Below are positions 1 through 9,333 of a stretch of 34,003 nucleotides of DNA, piece after piece; positions within the stretch are counted from its first letter, which is position 1, and each line of letters starts with the position of its first letter. The notes below the pieces were generated by a model. It saw nothing but the letters and a program-made list of their open reading frames with translations. It was not told where the DNA came from and ran no database searches. Source of the stretch: Cymbomonas tetramitiformis. Lineage: Eukaryota; Chlorophyta; Pyramimonadophyceae; Pyramimonadales; Pyramimonadaceae. The position numbers and the translations under genes were made by a program. The stretch spans positions 1-34,003 of the forward strand of contig LGRX02015368.1 in NCBI GenBank assembly GCA_001247695.2. Reading direction: 5' to 3'.

Positions 1-345
1 ATTTCTCATCATTTTTTCCACTAAGTAGTTCGTGATGGTCCTTGAAAGGTCCCACGAACTTCAAACGCGCGATTCGGATACCTAACTGAAATCCTCTAGC
101 CCCGCGCACGCAAAATGGCCCGCTCAGGCCCCAGAAACGGCCATTTTGGCCCCCGGCGAGCACCCCAAACAAAAATTTCTCATCATTTCTTCCACTAAGT
201 GACCCGTGATGGTCCTTGGAAGGTCCCACGAAGTTCAAACACGCGATTCGGACACCGACGGGAAATCCTCTAGCACCCGCGCACTCAAAATGGCCTTTTC
301 AGGCCAAAAACCATCGATTTTGGCCGCCGGCGAGCCGGAAAATAT
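1..345. repeat. 174-bp satellite-like tandem repeat, two copies
   Basis: The motif atttctcatcatt recurs at 1 and 175, and the two units stay alignable to about 340, so the period is 174 bp. Copy 1 has an 8-bp stem (27-34 with 53-60) and a 10-bp inverted pair built on CAAAATGGCC / GGCCATTTTG. The second copy has drifted in both. The array touches the window edge and may continue outside. The length is in the range of many eukaryotic satellites, but two copies do not prove a satellite array. No coding signal is seen here; the short ORF over copy 2 is incidental. Confidence 0.75.
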
Positions 346-474
346 TTTTTTTGAAAAAAAATTTTCACTCCGAGTCTTACAATTGACCTTAAAAGGTCAC
401 ACAACTCCAAAAAGTTGCAAATGTTGCATTATGCATGTGACCACTTTGTGACACTCAAACTTTTTGCGACGGCT

Positions 475-2315
475 CGCTCCTCCAGGGTGTCGCTGAAGAG
501 GATGCAGTCGTCCAGGAATATCCTTACAAAAGGAAGATGTCCCAGAGCGCGCTGCATGCGTTGCTGATAGCAGGAAGGACTGTTGGTCAACCCCATGGGC
601 ATCACCAACCACTCATACGAGCCATAGGGAGAAGTGAACGCCGTCTTGTCCACATCCTCAGACGCCATAGCCATCTGCCAGAACCCATCGACTGCATCGA
701 AGGAGGAGAAGTACTTGGCCCCATGCATGGAGTCGAACAACTGCTGAATGTCGGGGAGTGGATATTTGTCCTTGACGGTCAGGCTGTTGATGGCTCGGAA
801 GTCGCAGACCATTCTGAGTACTTCAGGTTTCCCAGGCTTGGGAACCATCAGCATTGGTGCAGCGAACGGACTTGAAGAAGGCCTAGTGTAGCCCTTGCTC
901 AGGAGTTCATCCAGGCGTTCTCGCAGTTGATTCAGCTCCACCATGGACATCTTATAGGGTCTCTTAGCAGGCGCGATGCCATTCCAGCCCTCTTGCAGTC
1001 GCACATGGGCCACTTCATCTTTTCGCAGGGCGTCAAAGTTTGGCAGCGCTTCGCGAATTACTCGAGGCGAAAAGGACTCGGTCAGCTTTTGAAACTTCTT
1101 TCTCCATTCTGGGGAGATGGACGGGTCCTCCAAATTCTCACTGGTGGCCACCGCTGATAACATAGAAGTCCCTACCAAAGGTGTCGCATAGGCCACTAAG
1201 ATGTCGTGTGGTGTCGCGGCGCTGTCCGTTCCCGCGTATCTGCGCCGATAGGCTTTGATCTCCTTGCTCGCTTGGGCTGCTGATAACATCACCATCGGCT
1301 CCAGAGCCATTGCGGTTCTCTCGCCTTTTCGCGTGGAGCTACGCCCCGGCGAACATCCCAGTATCCGCACGGATTTGCCATGATGACGAAACTTGACTGA
1401 TCCCCACCCATCATAGTCCAGCGTGACCGGCGAGAGGTGTCTCAACCACCTTCCTCCAAGTACAATGTCCACTTTGATGCCCAGAGGAAGTACTCGCATC
1501 TTGATGACCTCTGAGTACGTCCCTTCGGAAGTCTCCGCTGTCAGCTTGCCGTAAGCGACTTGCGCAGAGGTCTGCACTGATCCATCCGCGAGGGTAACGT
1601 TCAGCGGCGTCCCATTAGCGCGAACCGTGAGGTTCAATCTCTTGACGCACTCACTGGAGATGAATTCATCTGAGGCACCAGAATCCACCAGCACGCGCAC
1701 TCGCTGTCCCTTCAGCAATGCCCAGAACACCAATAGCAGCGTTCCCTCTTTGTCCCGAACTGCAGTCAGCTGGCTGTCCTGGTTCCACATTACTTGACCA
1801 TCGCGTCGCAGATGTGCACAGATGGCTGCTCGCACTGGGTGATGCAAAGGTACGCGCTGCTTAGACCGGATAGGTCTTGTACGAGGTGGTGCAGGCTGAG
1901 GAAGAGGATCCGGACCAAAATACCACCCACCCTCCAGGTCGCGATCTGCTTGTTGCTGCCGCTCCTTAGCGCGTCGCTCCTGTCCTTGAGCGCGTCGTCT
2001 GGCGCGGCTCTGCGTGCGGCTTTCTAGAGGGTAAGAGCGAAGGGGTTGGAGGACAATCTCATCCTCCTCTTCCTCCCCAGAGCTATCTTCTGGTTCGGAA
2101 TTTTGAGTGAAAGAGGTAGGTTCTTCTTCCCGCGGAGCAGCCGGGGCGTTGGTGACGTTTGCCGGTGCTGCCACTGCTTCATTACCTTCCAGAATCGGCC
2201 GCAGACGGTGGCGTTGCTGTTTCTGAATGGTCAGTAGCAGTTCCAGATGGGTTTCCTCCTGGATGGGTTTCAGGGGAGTCGGCTCCACTCCTTCTGTCAC
2301 CGTTGTCAGCACACT
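475..2315 (-). pseudogene. pol fragment: aspartic protease plus partial reverse transcriptase
   Basis: The open frame from 2315 has no ATG; its first codons follow a TAA at 2318-2316. An acidic, Arg/Gln-rich leader precedes a retropepsin-type protease with LVDSGAS, then LGG in the flap/core region. A Ty3-type RT follows with MVCDFRAINS, YPLPDIQQLFD and FLDD. Homology to copy B stops near base 475, just after FLDDCILFSDTLEE. The remaining codons to 429 are unrelated flanking DNA. The thumb, RNase H and integrase are missing, so this is a dead fragment. Identification as Ty3/gypsy pol is secure. Confidence 0.88.
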
Positions 2316-3599
2316 TTAGTTGTTCTCCGATCTGGCGGCGGCCAACTGTCGCTCCATCAGCTGCTGCGTGAAGTTGAGCGACCTCTGGGAGTCCTCGAGG
2401 TCTGAAATGTCCCCAGAAGTTGCGGGCTGAGAACTGGATGGAGATAGGGTCAGATCCAGAGTTGCCTCTGGATCCGCATCTGATGGTTCCGCTGAGTCCA
2501 GGGAGGGTCGATCACCATTTCCTGTCGATGGTAGAGCCATGTGAGCGGCCTCCTCCGCAGCTTCCCTTTCTCGTTGGTTCCATTGGTGCACCCGGTATAG
2601 GCTGCACCAGGCGTCTGGAATTCCTGCATCTCCACCAGAACCTGGAATAGTACCGCACTCGGTCTCCAGAGATAGCTGAACTGCACCTTCCCATGCCATC
2701 TGTACCAGCGGCGGCGGTATCTGCGCCACCCTTCTGGCACCCATGCGTCTCTCCATTTCTCATTCTCCTTTACCAGCGCCGCCGCGGCCATGTGCTCCGG
2801 GTGCGTCATCTCCCTCCAAGCTCGCGTGCGATCTGCCAGTGACTGTGCCCGAGGTCCCGGTGATTCCTCTCCCAACCTTGTAACCTCTGCTTCATGCCGC
2901 AGTCGTTCTCGTACAGTCTTCGGGGTTCCGCTGCGAGGTTTCCCAGTGCGCTTGCGCGCTGCGCTCGTAGTGCGCGCTGCGCTCGAGGCTGACGCACTTT
3001 CTGCCGAAGCTGGACACGCTGCTGGTCGAGACGTCGAAGGGAACACCTCAGGTCGAAGTTTAAAAGGTGGGGGTTCTGAAGCTGGACCAGTTTTTGAAGT
3101 TCCATCCCCTTCCTCCCCACTGTCGTCCAGAGGGTGTGATACCGCGGGCAGCGTTACATCTTGCATCCGCTGCCGCAAGGCGCGCATACGCTCCACCGGA
3201 GCTTTTCTCGGTACCCGCGGTCGAGGAGTTTTACGCCAGGGGGTGTTTCGCTGCAATGAAGAGTGGGTTGAAGGTCCACTGGGTCTCCTCCTCCTGACCA
3301 TCATCATCCTCCTGTGCTGCCAATAAGGATGCCCCAGGGTTAGGGTTAGGGTTAGGGTCATCCCCAAGGTTTGGGGGTTCAACGCGGGGCGTTTCGCCAC
3401 GCTCGCGTCGTGGAGCTGGACAGCGGTCACCAATTCCAAGGGTGCGATCCACACTGAACATAACGGGAGGCTTGGAGCGCTCAGGCGACGAAGTGGGTGC
3501 TCTTCGTGGCGACCGCTGATGGCGCCGGGACACCAAGTGATGTTCTCGCCGGCCCTGTTCAGTGGAAAGGTTCGCTGTATAAACAGCGGTCCTGCTCAA
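2316..3599 (-). pseudogene. decayed second ORF between gag and protease (copy A)
   Basis: Coding potential moves between frames. About 3599-3250 is in the pol frame, about 3250-2690 is in another frame with an Arg/Ala-rich, Trp-containing stretch (WRRYRRRWYRWHGK), and 2690-2316 returns to the pol frame, ending ARSENN and TAA. The position matches the roughly 540-residue region before the protease in the intact element (13494-14850). No known domain is recognised. Switch points are approximate. Two compensating shifts plus a stop argue for decay, though homopolymer errors could contribute. Confidence 0.5.
3336..3357. repeat. interstitial TTAGGG-type telomere-like tract
   Basis: Four AGGG blocks separated by TT run without mismatch for 22 bp. 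On the minus strand the tract is read in copy A's second ORF as alternating Asn-Pro. It is too short to be a telomere and is flanked by retrotransposon sequence on both sides. Confidence 0.8.
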
Positions 3600-3817
3600 C
3601 GAGGGTTCATCTCGTAGGGCCCTGGTCTTGTCGAGATGGCGTTGTCGCCTCTGATCGACAGACCAGGTGAATCCATATCCTCGAGCAGCCAGAGGGTTGG
3701 GGGGTGGTTGAGGATCTTTCTGAATATTCCCTCGGTTGTGGGCGAAAGCTGTACTTCTCGCCTAGGGACGGTTACCCATACCGCCCTGTCGCCGGCGTGC
3801 TGCCGGCGGGAGGACAT
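3596..3817 (-). other. 73-codon ORF directly after the gag stop in copy A
   Basis: It starts with an ATG abutting the gag stop (TGAATG at 3820-3815, minus strand) and stays in the gag frame. It could be the start of the second ORF by reinitiation, or gag C-terminal sequence after a nonsense mutation. No domain is recognised. It is reported because the gap between gag and the next clear coding segment is otherwise unexplained. Confidence 0.3.
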
Positions 3818-4785
3818 TCAGTCCTCCTCCTCCGCAGATTGCTGACCCGAGGAGGACGCTGCGGCCGATTCCTCGTTCTGAAAATACTCCAGAGCTTCAG
3901 CTTCATCTTCCAAATCCTCCCATTCTGTCTCCAGCGCCGCGATATGGGATTCATTTGCAGCGCGGCGACGTGCCAAACGAGCTGGGGCGTCAACAATCCA
4001 TGCTCGTTTCTTGGCCTCGTCGGGACAGTTGTTCCATAAATGGGAGTCGGAGTTGCAGACGTAGCATCGGCGTGGCGGCCTGGTTAATCCCGCAGGACTG
4101 GGAGGCACAGAGTGTTGCACTCGAAGGTCCGCGGTGTCGAGGTCAGTAGCGCCTTCCTCCCCAGCGTCCTGCACTGCGTTAAGTCTTGAGGAAGAGCGAC
4201 CATTCCTCCAGGCAGGATCTCGGTTCGCAGGTGCAGAGGCGGGAGAGGTTCGCGCTGCAGTCAGAGCTTCGCTGCGCTCCAGTTTGGTGGCCACTGTGAT
4301 GATATGCTGCAGCGCGGTGGATCCGGGATGATTGCTCTCCCATCCCGCTGGACTTTGCAGATCCAACCGATCCTCAATGAGGCGATCCATCACAGCTTGC
4401 TTCAGTCGCAGTCCAGACCAGAACGGATATAACAGTTGCTGCTGACTGATGGCGTGGCAGTTGGGCATGGCGTCTGCCAATAACTGCACTACCTCGTGCC
4501 AGGATACCAAACGAGTGGCGAACAAGCGTGCAGTCTCTTCTCGTCGCTGCGTCATGCGCATCACTGTCCCCGCCAGTCCTACCAGCGCGATGTCATCCAG
4601 CACGCTCCTGGCTACGTCGGCCAGGAAAGGCGCCAAAGTGGCGTAACGCCGATTCCAGGCCTCCGAGTTCAACATACCACCTTGCTTGAGAAAAGTCAGG
4701 GATCGCGGCTGTAATTTGCGTTGCGCCACTTCCTTCAATATCTCCCGCATGGTGATCATGGTCAGGTCTAGGCGATAAGAACTCA
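3818..4785 (-). pseudogene. gag fragment: capsid and CCHC zinc knuckle (copy A)
   Basis: From the junction at 4785 the minus frame reads a helical capsid-like region and then a retroviral-type zinc knuckle CYVCNSDSHLWNNC (C-x2-C-x4-H-x4-C). An acidic tail ending in EEED precedes the TGA. The open frame extends to 4945, but bases 4786-4945 are simply the antisense of copy B's pol, so the real gag is cut at the junction. Gag packages element RNA; the knuckle binds nucleic acid. The N-terminal gag and start codon are missing. Confidence 0.78.
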
Positions 4786-7700
4786 ACAAGCAGATCGCGA
4801 CCTGGAAGGTGGATGGTACTTTGGTCCGGATCCTCGTTCTCAGCCTGCACCACCGCGCACAAGACCTATCCGGTCTAAGCAGCGCGTACCTTTGCATCAC
4901 CCAGTGCGAGCAGCCATCTGTGCACATCTGCGACGCGATGGTCAAGTAAGGTGGAACCAGGACAGTCAGCTAACTGCGATTCGGGACAAAGAGGGAACGC
5001 TGCTATTGGTGTTCTGGGCCTTGCTGAAGGGACAGCGAGTGCGCGTGCTGGTGGATTCTGGGGCCTCGGATGAATTCATCTCCAGTGAGTGCGTCAAGAG
5101 ATTGAACCTCACAGTTCGCGCTAATGGAATGCCGCTGAACGTTACCCTGGCGGATGGGTCAGTGCAGACCTCTGCGCAAGTCGCTTACGGCAAGCTGACC
5201 GCCGAGACTTCAGAGGGGACTTACTCCGAGGTCATCAAGATGCGAGTACTTCCTCTGGGCATCAAGGTGGACATTGTACTCGGAGGAAGGTGGTTGAGAC
5301 ACCTCTCGCCGGTCACGCTGGACTATGATGGGTGGGGATCAGTCAAGTTTCGCCATCATGGCAAATCCGTGCGGATACAGGGATGTTCGCCGGGGCGTAG
5401 CTCCACACGCAAAGGTGAGAGAACCGCGATGGCTCTAGAACCGATGGTAATGTTATCTGCGGCCCAAGCGACCAAGGAGATCAAAGCCTATCGGCGCAGA
5501 TATGCGGGAATGGACAGTGCCGCGACACCCCACGACATCTTAGTGGCCTATGCGACACCTTTGGTAGGGACTTCGATGTTATCAGCGATGGCCACCAGCG
5601 AGAATTTGGAGGACCCTTCAATCTCCCCCGAGTGGAGAAAGAAGTTTCAAAAGCTGATCGAGTCCTTTTCACCTCGAGTAATTCGCGAAGCGCTGCCCAA
5701 CTTTGACGCCCTGCGAAAAGATGAAGTGGCCCATGTGAGACTGCAAGAGGGATGGAATGGTATCGCGCCCGCTAAGAGGCCCTATAAGATGTCCATGGTG
5801 GAGCTGACTCAACTGCGAGAACGCCTGGATGAACTCCTGAGCAAGGGCTACATCAGGCCTTCCTCAAGTCCGTTCGCTGCACCAGTGCTGATGGTTCCCA
5901 AGCCTGGGAAACCTGAAGTACTCAGAATGGTCTGCGACTTCCGAGCCATCAACAGCCTGACCGTCAAGGACAAATATCCACTTCCCGACATTCAGCAGTT
6001 GTTCGACTCCATGCATGGGGCCAAGTACTTCTCCTCCTTCGATGCAGTCGATGGGTTCTGGCAGATGGCTATGGCGTCTGAGGATGTGGACAAGACGGCG
6101 TTCACTTCTCCCTATGGCTCGTATGAGTGGTTGGTGATGCCCATGGGGTTGACCAACAGTCCTTCCTGCTATCAGAGACGCATGCAGCGCGCTCTGGGAC
6201 ATCTTCCTTTTGTAAGAATATTCCTGGACGATTGTATCCTCTTCAGCAACACCTTGGAGGAGCATCTTTCCCATCTCCAGCAATTTCTCGAAGTCTGTGA
6301 GAACCAGGGTATCTACCTCAAGGAGTCTAAGTGTCAACTACTGCAGACCCAGATACGCTTTCTGGGACACGTCATCTCACGGGAAGGAAGTCAACCTCAA
6401 CATGACAAGTTGGCCGCCATCAGGGACTGGCCCGCTCTGGAAAACGCCACGCATGTGCGCCAATTTTTGGGGTTGGCTGGGTACTACCGGCGGTACATGC
6501 TGGGCTTCTCTGAAGTAGCACAACCTTTGACTCAGCTCACCAAAGGGGATGTCGCTTGGCTATGGGGACCCATGCAGCGTTGGGCCTTCGAGGAGATTAA
6601 GAAGGCGCTATGTTCTTCACCCACTCTGGCGCTACCCGATATGAAAGCGCCGGCCGAAGGACGGCATCCTTTCGTGGTACAAACTGACGCCAGTGGAGTG
6701 GCGCTGGGAGGAGTACTGATGCAAGACGTAGGAAATGGATTGCAACCTATCGCCTTTGAAAGCAGACAGTTTAATGGAGCCGAGCAGAACTACCATGCTG
6801 GCGAAAGAGAACTCTGCGCTCTCCATCACTGCACTACGCAAACTTGGCGACACTACCTCATCTGGACCGAGTTCCAATTGCAGGGTGACCATACGCCCCT
6901 AGTCTGGTTAATGGCACCCGGACAACCTCTCAGCCGACGCCAAGCCCGATGGTACATGGATCTAGTGGAGGTAGGGGTACCCGAGATGGAGTACATTCCT
7001 GGGGCGCTACTCTGGGTTCCCGACGCTCTGTCCAGGCGACCCGACTACAAGGAGATTTCCGCGAGAGAAGGACTGGTAGAAGCTGGCTTTGTGCACCCGG
7101 TTACTGGGAAACCGCAGCGACCTCCTTCGGCCGCAGACACTGCCAACAAGTTTCGATCTGCCGCTGGTAAAGAGTCTCGCCAAGGACGTGCGCCCCTGGG
7201 AGTAGTAGATCCCAACAAGTTGAAGGAGCGCAAGTCCAACAGCGCCAAGACCAAAGATCCTGAACCAGTTCTCGCGTACAGTGGGACTCTCACCTGGATG
7301 GACTCCCCTCAACTCTGGATGGACGCCTTACATACCCTGCAGCTGGCCGAAACCGGGTACGAGGAAGCAACCCTGGCAGTTCAGACGCGCTCTGGCAAAC
7401 TGACAGCATCCTCGCCTCCTTCTCCCAGGAAGACCCCTGCTGATTACTCAGCTACGCCGAAGTGCAGCGAGGCCTCAACCAGACTCCTGGAGCCCAGCGA
7501 CCGACAGGACTGGAAGTTCCGTGCGGACATGTTCGACTTCTTGAGTCAAGAATATGGACCTTTCGAGGTGGACGCCTGTTGCGACTTGGGAGGAAAGAAT
7601 CGTCAGGTCAACCGCTACTGGACGGACTGCTTGAAGGAAAACTGGCGAGGGTTGAACGTCTGGTGCAATCCTCCCTTCTCCTCCAACCATTTGACCATCG

Positions 7701-8100
7701 AGGCCGTACTGAGGAGATATGTGGAAGAATGGCGTCTGGACCCTGAGAATACTTCAGCTCTCTTTGTCCTTCCTGACTTTCAGTCTCGCATGCCACAGTG
7801 GCGGCAGTTGTTCAGATCTGCGGGAATGAGAGTGGAGTACATTATTCCTACCCATGACGCTCAAGGAGAACCTGTGCAGATGTTCGCTGCCCCGGATGGA
7901 GCCCTTCTGGATCTCCCTTGGCCCCTGCTAGTGGTGTACGCCCCGCCAGCTCGACAGCGTGTCAAGCGGGAAAGGAAGACGAGTTCCCCTCCTCCTATCG
8001 TGCGTACTGGAGAAGCGGCCAGCGTTCGAGACCTACATCAGCAGATATCAGGAGGTCAGTTTCTCAAAGCACTGCAAGCGGAATATGGGCGACAGGATAT
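4772..8100 (+). pseudogene. pol 5' half: protease, RT, RNase H, Dam-like methyltransferase
   Basis: The frame is open from 4772 without an ATG; residue numbers here count from codon 4892. Protease DSG is at residue 55. RT has VCDFRAIN and FLDD with the catalytic Asp pair at 446-447. RNase H has QTDASG (Asp 599), ESRQF and GERELCA. A linker rich in Lys, Ser and Pro leads to a Dam-like domain starting DRQDWKF at 870, with FEVDACCD and the catalytic NPPF at 926-929. That domain is of the phage N6-adenine methyltransferase type and could methylate adenine. The frame is cut by the LTR of the nested element after GRQDI; the TAG at 8105 is LTR sequence. Dam-like identification rests on motif order and NPPF. 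Confidence 0.88.
4780..4790. other. head-to-head junction between copies A and B
   Basis: Left of about 4785 the minus strand encodes capsid. Right of about 4784 the plus strand matches copy A's own pol leader (shared caacaagcagatcgcgacc, inverted at about 1935-1955). Two copies of one family therefore meet in opposite orientation with no LTR between them. The exact base is uncertain by a few nucleotides. Confidence 0.7.
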
Positions 8101-8140
8101 TGGCTAGGAGGCAAGCACAAGAGCAAGAAAAACGGCTAAG

Positions 8141-8147
8141 TATAAAA
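8141..8147 (+). promoter_or_regulatory. TATA-like box in 5' LTR
   Basis: TATAAAA lies 40 bases into the LTR, just upstream of a cluster of GTAC heptads (8155-8172). If it is used, U3 would be very short and transcription would start near 8170. The same motif is at 22184-22190 in the other LTR. This is based on the motif alone. Confidence 0.4.
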
Positions 8148-8154
8148 CGCAGAA

Positions 8155-8239
8155 GTACTCAGTACGGAGTACAGTAGGACCGATCAGAATGATGTTGATG
8201 TGAGGTGCCTAGACTGTTGTACGGAGTACTCAGTACAGT
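8155..8239. promoter_or_regulatory. two triplets of GTAC heptads in LTR
   Basis: GTAC occurs at 8155, 8162 and 8169 and again at 8219, 8226 and 8233, each spaced exactly 7 bp. The heptads are GTACTCA, GTACGGA, GTACAGT in the first group; the first two are swapped in the second group. The right LTR has the same at 22198-22215 and 22262-22279. This could be a transcription-factor array or RNA structure; its function is unknown. Confidence 0.55.
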
Positions 8240-8525
8240 TGAGTTATGGAAAGAGTTCCTGAATGTATAAGAACTCTAAGAGTAACCCGTTTCGGGGAGA
8301 TGAACTGAACTGAAAAGTAAAACATAAAAGTAAAGAGCCGTAACTGCTGTATATTGTGTATTGAAAGCATGCACTGATAGCAAAAGCATAACTATTAAGA
8401 TTTACGAAACCGAAGTCTTGTAGTTGACCAATCGTAAGCATACCTCGTGCGGTCGTTTAATAAGTGTAGAATAGTATAAGTCCGAAACCGTAAAGAAGAG
8501 AAGAAGTCAAGTGTGGACTCCTACA

Positions 8526-8542
8526 AAATGGTAATTAGTTCG
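8526..8542 (+). other. candidate tRNA primer-binding site
   Basis: Just after the LTR terminal CA the sequence reads AAA then TGGTAATTAGTTCG. A TGG start complements the CCA end of a tRNA, as in most LTR elements. The 3-base gap and the unidentified tRNA keep this tentative. Confidence 0.35.
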
Positions 8543-9121
8543 TGTTTTCACGTTGCTTCCTTGTCTTTCTTGCGCAAATTCTGATCAACCCGCCCCGCCT
8601 TGTGCGATTAGTTAGCGAGTACTTGCACTACGAAATCGAGAATGCCTGTGCTCTCGTTCTTGTTGCGCGGTGGTGTGTGGGATTGATGGTTCCAGGTTGC
8701 TTGGAGCCGCGTCGGTGTGGAGAAATCTAGCTCGACGACAATCTTTTAAGGTGCGAGCGTTGCCTTGGTCCTAGCACGCATACACGCATAGCACGCATAT
8801 CCGTGCTTTTGGACTCGCAGGTGCGGGAAGACCAAATCGCCTCCGTTTTTCGGCAATTCCGACCCTTCGCGGCGGAAGCGCTGCGCAAATTTTTCAATTT
8901 TGCGTAAGCCTTTGCTGAAATTCGGGGTTGGTTCGGGGTTTCCCCTACCTTTAATTTAGCCTTCTAGTCCCCCCTATTCGGGAATCTCCGCGCTTCGGCC
9001 GGTGTGCTTACTTGTGCTCGCGCGCGAGTGGCGTATTCCTGGGATCGGGTGCTAGTTGCCACGTGTGTCGTGTACACTTTCGGTTTTAGCTAAATTAGAT
9101 CTCACGCATAGCACGCATACT
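8543..9121 (+). other. untranslated leader of the nested element
   Basis: This stretch of about 580 bp has no convincing ORF. It holds a short repeated motif, agcacgcata, at 8773-8800 and again at 9103-9120 just before the first candidate gag ATG. It may contain packaging or regulatory signals; none can be named. Confidence 0.5.
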
Positions 9122-9332
9122 ATGCCCATGTATTCAGATGAAGAGGAATGCCTCGGTCGGTCGGGCCGGCGTGGGGGGGGTCGGGCCGGCGCCGCCCCCG
9201 GCTCAGCCGTGGGGTCCGGTCGGTCGGGGTCTCGCGCTGCAGGCCTGTCGGTTGGCCCAGGCTCTGGGGAGTTCTGGGGCGCAGCTGGCGGGTCAGACAG
9301 CCGGGATTGGCGCTCCCGTGAGAGGGGGGGGG
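9122..9332 (+). other. possible N-terminal gag segment in another frame
   Basis: An ATG at 9122 opens MPMYSDEEEC and runs in frame 2 past 9332, while the main gag frame has a TGA at 9319 and no ATG near its start. A run of nine G at 9324-9332 sits exactly where a one-base change would join the two frames. This may be the true gag start with a sequencing or natural slip in the G run. The Gly/Arg-rich, low-complexity composition makes it uncertain. Confidence 0.35.
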
Positions 9333-9333
9333 A

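Larger units (their letters stand above)
475..4785 (-). mobile_element. Ty3/gypsy retrotransposon copy A, truncated at both ends
   Basis: Read on the minus strand, the order is capsid and CCHC knuckle (4785-3818), a second ORF (about 3600-2316), protease, and the first part of reverse transcriptase (to about 475). The order matches the intact element at 8101-22568. The copy lacks LTRs, the N-terminal gag region, RNase H, integrase and both methyltransferase domains. The 475-1960 part aligns to the plus-strand copy B (4784-6265) with roughly a dozen amino-acid differences over about 460 residues. The two are therefore separate, related copies. Frameshifts and an in-frame TAA show decay. Confidence 0.8.
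8101..8525 (+). repeat. 5' LTR of the nested element
   Basis: It begins TGGCTAGGAG and ends CTCCTACA; the ends form an inverted AGGAG/CTCCT, typical of LTRs. The whole stretch recurs at 22143-22568. The repeat also continues as AAAT past the CA at both ends, so the right boundary may be up to 4 bases further. A 65-codon minus ORF inside is identical in both LTRs and is taken as chance. Confidence 0.9.

Noticed and set aside
3336..3357. Chromosome end
   Set aside because: Only 22 bp, flanked on both sides by one retrotransposon copy.
2450..4785. Apparent scrambling of gag order in copy A (capsid before the 'gag-like' basic region)
   Set aside because: The nested element has the same order: capsid and knuckle, then a long second ORF, then protease. 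Copy A is therefore collinear.
3818..4945. Full-length reading of the capsid ORF from 4945
   Set aside because: Bases 4786-4945 are antisense to copy B's protease region and belong to the other copy.
8244..8441. 65-codon minus ORF, identical at 22287-22484
   Set aside because: It lies inside both LTRs; identity follows from LTR identity, and no domain is seen.
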